The position numbers and the translations under genes were made by a program. A stretch of DNA of 64,000 bases from Actinocorallia herbida (lineage in GTDB: Bacteria; Actinomycetota; Actinomycetes; Streptosporangiales; Streptosporangiaceae): NCBI RefSeq assembly GCF_003751225.1, contig NZ_RJKE01000001.1, positions 3,968,001-4,032,000 on the forward strand, written 5' to 3'. Shown here piece after piece: positions 44,641 to 52,749 of the stretch (within the stretch, counting starts at the first letter, position 1; every line of letters starts with the position of its first letter). The notes under the pieces were generated by a model. It made no database searches and was not told the origin of the DNA. It was given only the letters and a program-made list of their open reading frames with translations.

Positions 44641-44847
44641 TCTTCGGACGAACCGGATGCAACACCACGGCATCGCCACCCGTCGCCCGATGAGCGCAGC
44701 TTGTTAGGAGCCCTTAGCGGTTGCCCGGCGCCGTGGGCACCCCTCGGAGGTCGCCGACTTCGATGAAGGCCCCGCGGGGGACCCGGGTCGTATGGGTTCG
44801 GGGGTGGCGGCGCGGGGACCTCGGTCGGGTGGGCGTCGGGGTCGGGG
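44641..44847. other. Intergenic stretch after the IS remnant
   Basis: A minus-strand frame ends RGAFIEVGDLRGVPTAPGNR* at 44714 and could be the tail of a gene broken by the insertion, but nothing completes it. Otherwise no gene seen. Confidence 0.3.
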
Positions 44848-45675
44848 TCAGGTGTGCGGGGTGGCCAGGGCGCGGGGGCGGGTGGTGCGGGCGGTCCAGC
44901 GGCCGTGGTGGCGGTGGACCTCGATGGGGTGGGCGAAGGCTGCGGAGACGTGGGCGGTGGTGAGGGTGGACTCGACGGGGCCTGCGGCGACGACGCGGCC
45001 TTCGGCGAGGAGGAGGGCGTGGGTGGTGGAGGCTGGGAGTTCTTCGAGGTGGTGGGTGACGAGGACGGAGGCGAGCCGGGGGCGGGTCTCGGTGAGGAGG
45101 TCGATGGTCTCCAGGAGCTGTTCGCGGGCCGCGACGTCCAGGCCGGTGGACGGCTCGTCCAGGAGGAGGAGCCGTGGGTCGCTGATGAGGGCGCGCGCGA
45201 TGAGGGTGCGGCCCCGCTCGCCCTGGGAGAGGGTCGGCCAGCGTTCTTCGGCCTTGCCCGCCAGGCCGAGGTCGGCGATCAGGGCGTCGGCCTTGGCGAG
45301 GTCCGCGGGTTCGGGGCTCCAGCGCGGTGGGATCTCGATGGTGCCGGTCATCCCGGTGAGCACGATGTCGCGAATGCGCAGGGGGGAGCGCAGCGGGTGC
45401 CGTGGGTTCACATGGCCGATCATCCGGCGCAGCGCCTGGAGCTCGACGCGGCCGAACCGTCCGCCCAGGACGTCCACGGTGCCCGACGTCGGGTGGGTGA
45501 CCGCGCCGCAGAAGCCCAGGATCGTGCTCTTGCCCGCGCCGTTGGGGCCGAGCAATGCCCAGTGCTCGCCTTCGGAGACCCGGAGGCTGATCCCGTGCAG
45601 GATCTCCTTGTCCACCCGGCGGTAGGTCACGTCCTGGAGTTCCAGGACGGTGGCGGTGGTCTGCTGGGGGATCAT
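44848..45675 (-). CDS. ABC transporter ATPase (lone)
   Basis: 275 residues: Walker A GPNGAGKST near 44, Q-loop region GHVNPRHPL, signature LSQGERGRTLIARAL, Walker B LLLLDEPSTGLD and H-loop VTHHLEEL. Resembles YlmA/ModF-like ATPases that occur without permeases. The ATG overlaps the stop of the GntR gene by four bases, so the pair is co-transcribed. No permease or binding protein is adjacent, so its partner or a non-transport role is unknown. Confidence 0.85.
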   Translation of the reverse strand: MIPQQTTATVLELQDVTYRRVDKEILHGISLRVSEGEHWALLGPNGAGKSTILGFCGAVTHPTSGTVDVLGGRFGRVELQALRRMIGHVNPRHPLRSPLRIRDIVLTGMTGTIEIPPRWSPEPADLAKADALIADLGLAGKAEERWPTLSQGERGRTLIARALISDPRLLLLDEPSTGLDVAAREQLLETIDLLTETRPRLASVLVTHHLEELPASTTHALLLAEGRVVAAGPVESTLTTAHVSAAFAHPIEVHRHHGRWTARTTRPRALATPHT

Positions 45676-46343
45676 GTGTAGGCCTCCTTCAGCCCTGTCA
45701 GATGGGCGCGGCTCAGTTCCGCGGCCGCCCGGGGGTCGCGCCGCGCGATGGCTTCGGTGAGTTCCTCGTGCGCCGCGTGGTCGGCCTCGGGGGAGGCCGG
45801 CGGACGGGTCCGCATCATGTCGACCATCGCGGTGCGCACGCGTGGGACGAAGCTGTCGAACAGCTCGATGAGCACGTCGTTGTGCGCGGCGACGATCACC
45901 GCGCGGTGGAAGGCCATGTCGGCGTCCACGTGGTCTTCGGCCGACCGTCCCGGCACCGCGCGGCCCGCGAGCGCCCGGCGCACCGCGCGCAGGTCGTTCG
46001 GGGTGCGGCGGGCCGCGGCCAGCGCGGCGGCCTCCGCCTCGATCGCCAGCCTGGCCTCCAGGACCGAGGTGACCGACGCACGGCGCAGCACCGCGTCCCA
46101 GTCCTCGGTGACGTCCAGGGCGGTGACGAACACCCCGACGCCCTGCCGGGAGTCCAGCACGCCCTTGCCCGCGAGCTCGCGGACGGCCTCCCGGAGGGTC
46201 GACCGGCCGATGCCGAGCTGGGCCGCCAGGGTCGTCTCCCCTGGGAGGCGGTGCCCGAGTCCCCACTCGCCCGCGCGGATGCGGGCGAGCAGTGCCTCGG
46301 CGGCCTGCGCCGCGAGTGGATGCCGCTGGACCGGAGCCGTCAT
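45672..46343 (-). CDS. GntR-family regulator, FadR type with FCD domain
   Basis: 223 residues. Winged helix (about 10-75) with RIRAGEWGLGHRLPGETTLAA and LGIGRSTLREAVRELAG, followed by an FCD domain with the metal-type residues in LEARLAIEAEAAALA, DADMAFHRAVIVAAHN and HEELTEAIARRD. Co-transcribed with the lone ABC ATPase. Repeats just upstream are the likely operator region. Confidence 0.9.
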   Translation of the reverse strand: MTAPVQRHPLAAQAAEALLARIRAGEWGLGHRLPGETTLAAQLGIGRSTLREAVRELAGKGVLDSRQGVGVFVTALDVTEDWDAVLRRASVTSVLEARLAIEAEAAALAAARRTPNDLRAVRRALAGRAVPGRSAEDHVDADMAFHRAVIVAAHNDVLIELFDSFVPRVRTAMVDMMRTRPPASPEADHAAHEELTEAIARRDPRAAAELSRAHLTGLKEAYT

Positions 46344-46357
46344 CGTCCATCCCTCCG

Positions 46358-46436
46358 CCCGTCGGTGATCGACCCGTCGGTGATCGATCCGTGCCGACTG
46401 ATCCGTGCCGACCGATCCCGTCCGATCTTTGATCGG
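46358..46436. promoter_or_regulatory. Tandem repeats and palindrome upstream of the GntR gene
   Basis: A 15-base unit CCCGTCGGTGATCGA occurs twice in direct tandem (46358-46387), then a 14-base unit TCCGTGCCGACTGA/TCCGTGCCGACCGA (46388-46415), then the palindrome CCGATC-TTT-GATCGG (46422-46436). All share GATCGG/CCGAT-like cores, so this looks like a cluster of binding sites for the GntR protein. Confidence 0.6.
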
Positions 46437-46541
46437 TGCCCACGCTACACCCGATCCAAGGGTCGTCGAACCGGATATCGCAGGTCACCGGGCATGGACC
46501 CGTCAGCTTGTCTGAGGAGTGCTGCGCGCGGAGCCGGACAC

Positions 46542-46577
46542 GCACGAGGCACCCGGCATCGGCCGGGTGCCTCGTGC
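46542..46577 (-). terminator. Terminator of the phosphatase gene
   Basis: GCACGAGGCACCCGGC pairs perfectly over 16 bases with GCCGGGTGCCTCGTGC around a 4-base loop, 12 bases past the stop of the leftward phosphatase gene. Confidence 0.85.
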
Positions 46578-46588
46578 GGAGGAAGGGG

Positions 46589-47683
46589 TCAGCCGACGAG
46601 GAGCGACTCCTTGAGCTCCTTCAGCTCGGCCTTGGTGAGCCCGAGACCCCGCTTCTCGTAGGCGGCGAAGGTGCCGAAGGACTTCTCGACCTGGTCGAAG
46701 CCCGCGTCGAGGTACTCGGCGCGGACGTCCAGCAGCGGCTTGTAGATCTCGGCCTGGGCCGCGGGCATCGACGCGAGCGCCGCGGCGTTGGCCTCGGCGC
46801 GGTAGTCGTTGCTGGCGAGGTAGTCGGCCATGATCGTCGTGCGCGGCACGCCGAGCGCGGTGAGCAGGGACGCGGTGGCCCAGCCGGTCCGGTCCTTGCC
46901 CGCGGTGCAGTGGTACAGCTCGGCGCGGAGGTCCGTGTCGGACAGGCCGTCGAAGAGGCTTCCGTACGCGGCCTGCGAGACCGCGGACGCCACCATGCTC
47001 CGCTCGCCCTGGATCATCATGTTCGCGGCGGCCTCGGCGGTCGTCGGCATCGTGTAGCCGGAGGAGCTGCCGGACACGTCGGCGACCACGTGCCGGATCC
47101 CTGCGGGCAGCTTGTCGGGCGCGGCCGCCCGCTCGGAGTCCATGCGCAGGTCGTAGGCGATCTTGACGCCGAGCCGCTTGAGCTCGGCCTGGTCGGCGGC
47201 GGTGAGCTTGTCGAGGGCGTCGGTGCGGTAGACCTCGCCCATCTTCACCCACTTGCCGTTCGCGGTGCGGTAGCCGCCGACGTCACGGAAGTTGACGGTG
47301 CCGTCGAGCCGCACGAGGCGGTCGGCGAGGTGCAGCGAGCCGCCGTGGTCCGGCACGAGGTCGAACCACCGCCGGTCGGCGGAGGGCAGGCCCTTGACCC
47401 GGACGGTCTCGGCGCCGTCGCCGCGGGCGACGGTCTTACCGGCGGCCTTGACGGCCACGTGCCTCACGCCGGGGGCCTTCCAGGCGATGGTGAAGGAGCC
47501 GTCCTCGTTCGCCTTGACCGTCGCCTCGGTGAAGGGGATGCGCGCGGTGTGCCGTTCCTTCGGGTGGTGGTCGTTCTCGTGGTGGTTCGGGGAGGCGGCG
47601 GCCCCGGTCGCGGCGGCGCCCAGCACGAGGGCGGCCGACGCCACCAGGGTCGAGACCGCCTTGACCGATGTCAGGTTCTTCAT
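46589..47683 (-). CDS. Secreted tyrosine-protein phosphatase (MptpB-like)
   Basis: 364 residues. Sec signal peptide to about 31 (GAAAS), a His-rich stretch (NHHENDHHPKERH), a fibronectin/Ig-like domain (about 46-128) and the phosphatase domain: LDGTVNFRDVGGYRTANG, DLRMDSERA and the P-loop HCTAGKDRTG (Cys 259). MptpB/LipA-type phosphatases dephosphorylate tyrosine and phosphoinositides; here secretion suggests an extracellular role such as phosphate scavenging. Start ATG at 47683 gives a clean signal peptide. Confidence 0.9.
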   Translation of the reverse strand: MKNLTSVKAVSTLVASAALVLGAAATGAAASPNHHENDHHPKERHTARIPFTEATVKANEDGSFTIAWKAPGVRHVAVKAAGKTVARGDGAETVRVKGLPSADRRWFDLVPDHGGSLHLADRLVRLDGTVNFRDVGGYRTANGKWVKMGEVYRTDALDKLTAADQAELKRLGVKIAYDLRMDSERAAAPDKLPAGIRHVVADVSGSSSGYTMPTTAEAAANMMIQGERSMVASAVSQAAYGSLFDGLSDTDLRAELYHCTAGKDRTGWATASLLTALGVPRTTIMADYLASNDYRAEANAAALASMPAAQAEIYKPLLDVRAEYLDAGFDQVEKSFGTFAAYEKRGLGLTKAELKELKESLLVG

Positions 47684-47871
47684 GACCCGGGACGTTCCTC
47701 CCGCTCGATGAACGGGAAGGGAAACGAGTGAACAACGGACCTTTAACGTTCCATGGTGGAGTAAAGAAACGCATGGTGCGCGAGGGGAAAGGCGGGAAGA
47801 GGGCACCTCCATGCGGAGCCCCCTCGGTGCGCTCCTGCGGCGGCCCGAGGAAGTCCCGAAGGAGAGGCGCC

Positions 47872-49116
47872 ATGACCGAATCGCCCGCGACGCGACCCTG
47901 CACGGCCGGACTGGACGAGGCCGAGGCACGGACCTTCCCGTTCCACGCCCCCGACCGGCTGAACGTCGACCCCGCCTTCGCCGAGCTCCGGGAGAAGGAG
48001 CCCCTGTGCCCGGTGCGGCTCCCGTACGGCGAGCCGGCCTGGCTCGTCACCCGGCACGAGGACGTGAAGACGGTCCTCGCCGACCCGCGCTTCAGCAGGG
48101 CCGCCTCCGTCGAGCACGACGAGCCGCGCATGCGGCCGTACGAGGGGCTCCCCGACAGCATCATGGCGCTGGACCCGCCAGAGCACACACGGCTGCGCGG
48201 CTCGGTCGCCAAGGCGTTCACCGCGCGCCGGGTCGAGCTGCTGCGCCCCCGGACCCGGGCCATCGCCGACGAACTGGTCGACCGGATGCTCGCCGAGGGG
48301 CCGCCCGCCGACCTCGTCGCCGACTTCGCGCTGCCGCTGCCCGTCACCGTCATCTGCGAGCTGCTCGGCGTGCCCTACGCCGACCGCGGTGAGTTCCGGC
48401 AGTGGTCGGAGGCGCTGCTCTCCACCACGAAGTACACCGAGGCGGAGATCATGGACGCCTCCGGGCAGCTCCTCGGCTACATGGGGAAGCTCGTCGCGGA
48501 GCACCGTCGCGCACCCCAGGACGACCTGCTCAGCGCGCTGGTGGCGGCGCGTGACGAGCGGGACAGGCTCACCGAGAGAGAGCTCGTCGTCCTCGGCGTC
48601 AGCATCCTCGTGGCGGGACACGAGACGACCGCGACGCAGATCCCGAACTTCGTCTACACGCTGCTCGCCGAGCCCGCCCGTCTCGCGGCCCTGCGTGAGC
48701 ATCCGGAGGCGATCCCGCACGCCGTCGAGGAGCTGATGCGCTACGTCCCGCTGGGGAGCGGCGCGGCGATCCCCCGGTACGCGAAGGAGGACGTCGAGCT
48801 GAGCGGGGGCACCGTGTGCGCGGGGGACGCGGTGCTCGTCGCGCTGTCCTCGGCGAACCGCGACCCGTCCGTCTACCCCGACCCCGACCGGCTCGACCTC
48901 TCCCGCGCGGAGACGTCGCACCTGGGCTTCGGCCACGGGCCGCACCACTGCCTCGGCGCCCAGCTCGCCCGGATGGAGCTCCAGGTCGCGCTGGAGACGC
49001 TGATCGGGAGGCTGCCCGGTCTCCGCTTCGCCGACTCCGCCGGCGACGTCGTGTGGAAGTCCGCCGCCGTCATCCAGGGCCCCGAGCGCATGCCGATCGC
49101 CTGGGACGTCCCGTGA
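47872..49116 (+). CDS. Cytochrome P450
   Basis: 414 residues. I-helix AGHETT at 248-253, ExxR at 287-290, haem-binding loop LGFGHGPHHCLGAQLARMEL with the cysteine ligand at 360. Fits the CYP105-like class of soluble actinomycete P450s. GGAG lies shortly before the ATG. The ferredoxin gene follows with a four-base overlap (GTGA), so electrons likely come from it; the reductase is not adjacent. Substrate unknown. Confidence 0.95.
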   Translation: MTESPATRPCTAGLDEAEARTFPFHAPDRLNVDPAFAELREKEPLCPVRLPYGEPAWLVTRHEDVKTVLADPRFSRAASVEHDEPRMRPYEGLPDSIMALDPPEHTRLRGSVAKAFTARRVELLRPRTRAIADELVDRMLAEGPPADLVADFALPLPVTVICELLGVPYADRGEFRQWSEALLSTTKYTEAEIMDASGQLLGYMGKLVAEHRRAPQDDLLSALVAARDERDRLTERELVVLGVSILVAGHETTATQIPNFVYTLLAEPARLAALREHPEAIPHAVEELMRYVPLGSGAAIPRYAKEDVELSGGTVCAGDAVLVALSSANRDPSVYPDPDRLDLSRAETSHLGFGHGPHHCLGAQLARMELQVALETLIGRLPGLRFADSAGDVVWKSAAVIQGPERMPIAWDVP

Positions 49117-49385
49117 CGGCCGCCGGCAGCGGTGTCAACGAGGGGTCCGCGTCCGGCGGGAGGGGGAAGTGGAAGGTGGAGGTGGACCGCTCGGTCTGCA
49201 TCGGCTCGGGCGTCTGCGCGGGCAGCGTGCCCGAGCACTTCGCCCTGCGCGGGGGACGCTCCACGCCGCTGCATCCCGAGACCGCCCCGGACGACAGGCT
49301 CATCGGCGCCGCGGACTCGTGCCCGGTGGAGGCCATCAGCGTCATCGACCCGATGACGGGAGAGGTCATCGCACCCGTTGAGTGA
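49113..49385 (+). CDS. 3Fe-4S ferredoxin, partner of the P450
   Basis: 90 residues from a GTG that overlaps the P450 stop. Cluster ligands in VDRSVCIGSGVCAGSVPEHF (C-x5-C) and DSCPVEAI (CP), which is the three-cysteine pattern of P450-linked [3Fe-4S] ferredoxins. A 20-residue Gly/Ser-rich N-terminal extension precedes the fold. Carries electrons to the P450. Confidence 0.92.
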   Translation: MTAAGSGVNEGSASGGRGKWKVEVDRSVCIGSGVCAGSVPEHFALRGGRSTPLHPETAPDDRLIGAADSCPVEAISVIDPMTGEVIAPVE

Positions 49386-49503
49386 CCTGCCTTGGCCGTC
49401 GGCGGAACCGGCTTCCCTGGGCGCTCGCGCGGTGGCGGCGGGAGCGCATCGTGAAGCAGGGCAGGAGAAACCGCAGGTAGGGGCTGGTTCATGTCCGGCC
49501 GTT

Positions 49504-49522
49504 AGGGAAATGTTGTTTCCCT
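49504..49522. promoter_or_regulatory. Inverted repeat AGGGAAA-TGTTG-TTTCCCT
   Basis: Perfect 7-base arms with a 5-base centre in the 285-base gap between the ferredoxin and the SDR gene, about 150 bases before the SDR start. The region is AT-rich for this genome, so this may be an operator in the SDR promoter; a terminator of the P450-ferredoxin transcript is less likely because the gap to the stop is 119 bases. Confidence 0.5.
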
Positions 49523-49670
49523 CTAAGGAACAAGGGTGTCGGGACCGTCCGGTGACGGCGTAGGATCGCGCCGTCGCCGGACGGGTGTCCGGCGGCGTTC
49601 CGCAACGCCGGGCGCGCCGGACGGGCCGCGTCGGCGGCGGAATCCGGCCCGCCTCGTCTCAGGAGTCGCC

Positions 49671-50468
49671 ATGCGCAGGGCAGTCGTCACGGGGAGCACC
49701 AAGGGCATCGGCTTCGCGCTGGCCCGTGAACTGCTGCGGAGGGGGAACTCCGTGATGGTCACCGGACGTACCGCCGAGGCCGTCGACGACGCCGTCGAAC
49801 GGCTGCGGCCGGAGGCGACGGACAAGGCCGAGGTCCACGGGCACGCCGTGGACGTCACCGACCCGGCGGCGGTCGAGGGCCTGTGGGACGCCGCGACCTC
49901 CGCGCTCGGCGGCGTGGACCTGTGGATCAACAACGCGGGCGTCGCCCATACCACCCGGCCCATCGTGGACACCGCGCCCGGCGACGTCCGCGCGATGGTG
50001 ACCACCAACATGCTCGGCACCGTGTACGGCGCGCAGGTCGCGGTCCGCGGGATGCTCGCGGCCGGCGGCGGCCAGCTCTTCAACGTGCTCGGCGGCGGCA
50101 GCGACGGGAGCATCCGCCCCGGCATGGGCGTCTACTCGGCGACGAAGCGCGGCCTGGACTCCTTCACCAGCGCGCTGGTCAAGGAGGTGTCCGGGACCGC
50201 CGTGCGGGTCGGCCGGATCAGCCCCGGCATCCTCATCACCGAAGGCTGGCTCCGCGAGGCCGCCGTCGCGCCCGACCAGGTGACGAGCCAGCGCAAGATC
50301 CTCAACATCCTGTGCGACCATGTGGACGACGTCGCGCCCTACCTCGTCGACAAGGTGCTGGCGAGCGGCAAGAACGGCGACGCGATCGCCTGGCTCACCA
50401 CGGGGCGGATGGCCCGCAAGTTCCTCTCCCCGGGCAAGCGCGACGTCCTCGGCCGCTACGAACTCTGA
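49671..50468 (+). CDS. Short-chain dehydrogenase/reductase (SDR)
   Basis: 265 residues. NAD(P)-binding TGSTKGIG near 8, NNAG in LWINNAGVA, active-site YSATK with a preceding Gly/Ser-rich loop (NVLGGGSDGS, atypical: the catalytic Ser position is in GGGSDG). AGGAG lies six bases before the ATG. Probably reduces or oxidises a secondary alcohol; substrate unknown. Confidence 0.92.
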   Translation: MRRAVVTGSTKGIGFALARELLRRGNSVMVTGRTAEAVDDAVERLRPEATDKAEVHGHAVDVTDPAAVEGLWDAATSALGGVDLWINNAGVAHTTRPIVDTAPGDVRAMVTTNMLGTVYGAQVAVRGMLAAGGGQLFNVLGGGSDGSIRPGMGVYSATKRGLDSFTSALVKEVSGTAVRVGRISPGILITEGWLREAAVAPDQVTSQRKILNILCDHVDDVAPYLVDKVLASGKNGDAIAWLTTGRMARKFLSPGKRDVLGRYEL

Positions 50469-50506
50469 CGACGGAAGAATCGTACGGGCGTGGTGGAGAC
50501 CGGCTC

Positions 50507-50527
50507 GTCACCTTCACCGAAGGTGAC
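50507..50527. promoter_or_regulatory. Inverted repeat GTCACCTTC-ACC-GAAGGTGAC
   Basis: Perfect 9-base arms, 3-base centre, 39 bases after the SDR stop and 81 bases before the EF-hand start. It could be the SDR terminator or an operator for the EF-hand gene. Confidence 0.5.
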
Positions 50528-50608
50528 TCCATGGTCACCGAATGGCCAGGCCGATGCCCCTTCGAGGCCACTGGTGCGGCCGGGGTCGCTGCGGCCACGA
50601 TCTGTGTC

Positions 50609-51778
50609 ATGGCGAACACGTTCCAGCGTGCCAAGATCGGCGGCGTCTTCACGGCGATGGACGTCGACGGCGACGGCGCGCTCACCGAGTCGGACTTCCA
50701 CCGGCTCGCCGCCCGCTGGACCGCCGTGCGCGCCGACGGCGACCACGCGCGGCTGACCGCCGTGATGACGGGCTGGTGGTCCGTCCTGCGCGCCGCCGCG
50801 GACGCCGACGGCGACGGCCGGGTCACCCTCGAGGAGGTCCTGGCCGTGGCGGACACGCTGCCCGCCGCACCGGAGGCGATGAACGCCACCGCGGAGGCGA
50901 TGTTCGAGGCGGTCGACGAGAACGCCGACGGACGCATCTCCCGCGCCGAGTACCGCACCCTCATCGAGGCCTGGACCGGCCGCCCCACCGACACCGACAC
51001 CGTGTTCCCCAAGCTCGACCTCGACGGCGACGGCCACCTGTCCCGTGCGGAGTTCCTGCTGCTGTGGCGCGACTTCTGGGCGGGGGACACCCCGGGAACT
51101 CCGGGCGCGTGGCTCTTCGGCCCCTTCCCCGCCGAGGCCAAGCGCTTATCCCCGAAGGGCTCGGCCGCGCCGTCGCCCGGGAGAGGACCCCGCCGCTCGG
51201 ACGACGGCGGGGCGCCCGGAAGGGGGCGCGGCCCTGCCCGTCGGCGCCGATGGGCCCGGTCAGGGCGTGTGCGGAAGCGCGCCGTACGCGGTGACGGACA
51301 GGAACCGGATGGGGAGTTCCCGGAGTTCGATGGGCCCGTGCGGTCCCTCGCCGTCGAACTGGAGGGAGTCGCCGGGGGACATCTCGTAGCGGGAGGTGCC
51401 GTGCCCGTAGGTCATGACGCCGTCGAGCATGTAGAGGAACTCGGTGCCCGCGTGCTGGAACAGCGGGAACACCTCACTCGCGTCGGTGAGGGTCACCAGC
51501 AGCGGCTCGATCCGCTTGTGCTCGCCGCGCAGCGACCCGAGCTGCTCGTACAGGTGGCCGACGTTGCTGCCGCGCCGCACGATCCGGGCTCCGTGTCCGG
51601 ACGGCACGAACACCGCCTCGCGCTCGGCCTCCACGCCGCGGAACAGCGCGGTCACCGGCACCTCGAGCGCGTCCGCCAGACGGGCCAGCGTCGAGAGGCT
51701 GCACGAGGTCTGCGCGTTCTCGATCTTGGACAGCATCGCCTTGGACATCCCGGTCTGCTCCGCCAGAAGGGCGAGTGA
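50609..51778 (+). CDS. EF-hand calcium-binding protein (calerythrin-like) with unusual 3' run-on
   Basis: Four EF-hand loops, all with complete ligands: DVDGDGALTESD (18-29), DADGDGRVTLEE (65-76), DENADGRISRAE (103-114), DLDGDGHLSRAE (137-148). The family usually ends near residue 175, just after WLFGPFP (position about 51130). Here no stop follows; the frame stays open to 51778, giving about 215 extra low-complexity residues that lie antisense to the XRE-cupin gene. The true 3' end may be shifted by a lost stop or frameshift. Likely a cytoplasmic Ca2+ buffer or sensor. Confidence 0.75.
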   Translation: MANTFQRAKIGGVFTAMDVDGDGALTESDFHRLAARWTAVRADGDHARLTAVMTGWWSVLRAAADADGDGRVTLEEVLAVADTLPAAPEAMNATAEAMFEAVDENADGRISRAEYRTLIEAWTGRPTDTDTVFPKLDLDGDGHLSRAEFLLLWRDFWAGDTPGTPGAWLFGPFPAEAKRLSPKGSAAPSPGRGPRRSDDGGAPGRGRGPARRRRWARSGRVRKRAVRGDGQEPDGEFPEFDGPVRSLAVELEGVAGGHLVAGGAVPVGHDAVEHVEELGARVLEQREHLTRVGEGHQQRLDPLVLAAQRPELLVQVADVAAAPHDPGSVSGRHEHRLALGLHAAEQRGHRHLERVRQTGQRREAARGLRVLDLGQHRLGHPGLLRQKGE

Positions 51779-51838
51779 GACCCGCCTGCTCAGTCGGTAC
51801 TCGCGAACCCGAACGGCGATGATCTCCTCAAGCGACAC
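51260..51838 (-). CDS. XRE-cupin regulator
   Basis: 192 residues from a GTG start at 51838. N-terminal HTH (REYRLSRRVSLALLAEQTGMSKAMLSKIENAQTS) and a C-terminal cupin (FQHAGTEFLYMLDGVMTYGHG, SPGDSLQFDGEGPHGP), the architecture of PuuR-like repressors of amine and polyamine catabolism. Divergent from the dmm-type amine demethylation genes, so it probably regulates them. Its 3' part lies antisense to the extended EF-hand reading frame. Confidence 0.88.
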   Translation of the reverse strand: MSLEEIIAVRVREYRLSRRVSLALLAEQTGMSKAMLSKIENAQTSCSLSTLARLADALEVPVTALFRGVEAEREAVFVPSGHGARIVRRGSNVGHLYEQLGSLRGEHKRIEPLLVTLTDASEVFPLFQHAGTEFLYMLDGVMTYGHGTSRYEMSPGDSLQFDGEGPHGPIELRELPIRFLSVTAYGALPHTP

Positions 51839-52163
51839 CTGCCCAGGATAGGGCCAGCCCTCTCGCCGGGAAGCATCCCGCGGGCCCTCGCCGCCCTGCG
51901 CCCCCGGGCTCCCACCCGATCGAGGAGGGCCCGCCTGCCGCCCCCTCCGGGCGGCGACCCGTGCGTTCGGCCCTCTCTGGCGCCGCGCGTGCGGGAAAAG
52001 CGGGCGAAGGCTTGCCCGCTGAGGGGTGCGTGCGATGTCGTCTGTTCGTAGCGCGGGTTTACTGCGGCGCAACCCGAAGGGGTTTCATCGTGTTTATCGT
52101 TGTTTCCCCCAGGTGGATGTTCGGGTTCGGGGGACCTGTCCGGTGGTGAGGGAGGGGCGGCGG
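51839..52163. promoter_or_regulatory. Divergent control region between XRE-cupin gene and dmm genes
   Basis: 325 bases without a gene. It contains an AT-rich stretch near 52060-52115 (GGTTTCATCGTGTTTATCGTTGTTTC) with a short direct repeat of ATCGTxGTTT type, the likely promoter and operator of the rightward amine genes. No stronger symmetry was seen. Confidence 0.4.
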
Positions 52164-52703
52164 ATGCGGGAACGGGAAGCGGTGGGCGTCGATCCGGGGG
52201 CGACGAGTGTGCCCCGGCTGGGACGGGAGGTGCCCGAGGTGGACCCGACGGGACGGGACTACGCGGTGCTGGCGCTCGGCCCGGCCGCCAGGCCGGTCGC
52301 CGCGGCCTGGGCACGGCGGATCGAGGAGTCCGGGGCGACCTCGTGGGTCTCGTACGCGCCCGCGCTCAGCGACGGGGTCATCGCCGCGTTCCGGGAGAGG
52401 CTCGCGGTGGCCTCGGTCGGCTGGCGGCTCATGCTTTGCGGACCGGAGCACGAGGTGCTGCGGCTGCGCGGCGAGGCGGTGCTGGCCGGGGCGCTGCCCG
52501 CCGAGATCCGGATGCACGCGACCGCCGATGGGCACCGCCGCGTCTACTGCGCGCACTGCCGCCATGTGACGTCCGGCGACATCGCCGTCGGCGAGCTGCT
52601 GGTCTGCGGAGGCTGCGGCCTCACCCTCGTCTGCTACCACCACTTCTCCCGCAGGCTCGCGGCCTACCTCGCCTACCAGGCCGACGCGGAGGCGATCGCA
52701 TGA
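52164..52703 (+). CDS. DmmA-like subunit of dimethylamine monooxygenase
   Basis: 179 residues. Matches the family annotated as dimethylamine monooxygenase subunit DmmA: alpha/beta N-terminus (YAVLALGPAARPVAAAWARRIEESG), then a metal-binding C-terminus with RVYCAHCRHVTSGDIAVGELLVCGGCGLTLVCYHHFSRRL (two CxxC pairs). First gene of a three-gene set with a ferredoxin-type reductase and a haem-dependent oxidative demethylase. The product should help oxidise dimethylamine or a similar secondary amine to methylamine and formaldehyde. Confidence 0.75.
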   Translation: MREREAVGVDPGATSVPRLGREVPEVDPTGRDYAVLALGPAARPVAAAWARRIEESGATSWVSYAPALSDGVIAAFRERLAVASVGWRLMLCGPEHEVLRLRGEAVLAGALPAEIRMHATADGHRRVYCAHCRHVTSGDIAVGELLVCGGCGLTLVCYHHFSRRLAAYLAYQADAEAIA

Positions 52704-52749
52704 GCGAGGGCTCGGGGGGCCGCCCGGGTCGCCGGGCCGAGGCGGCAGG

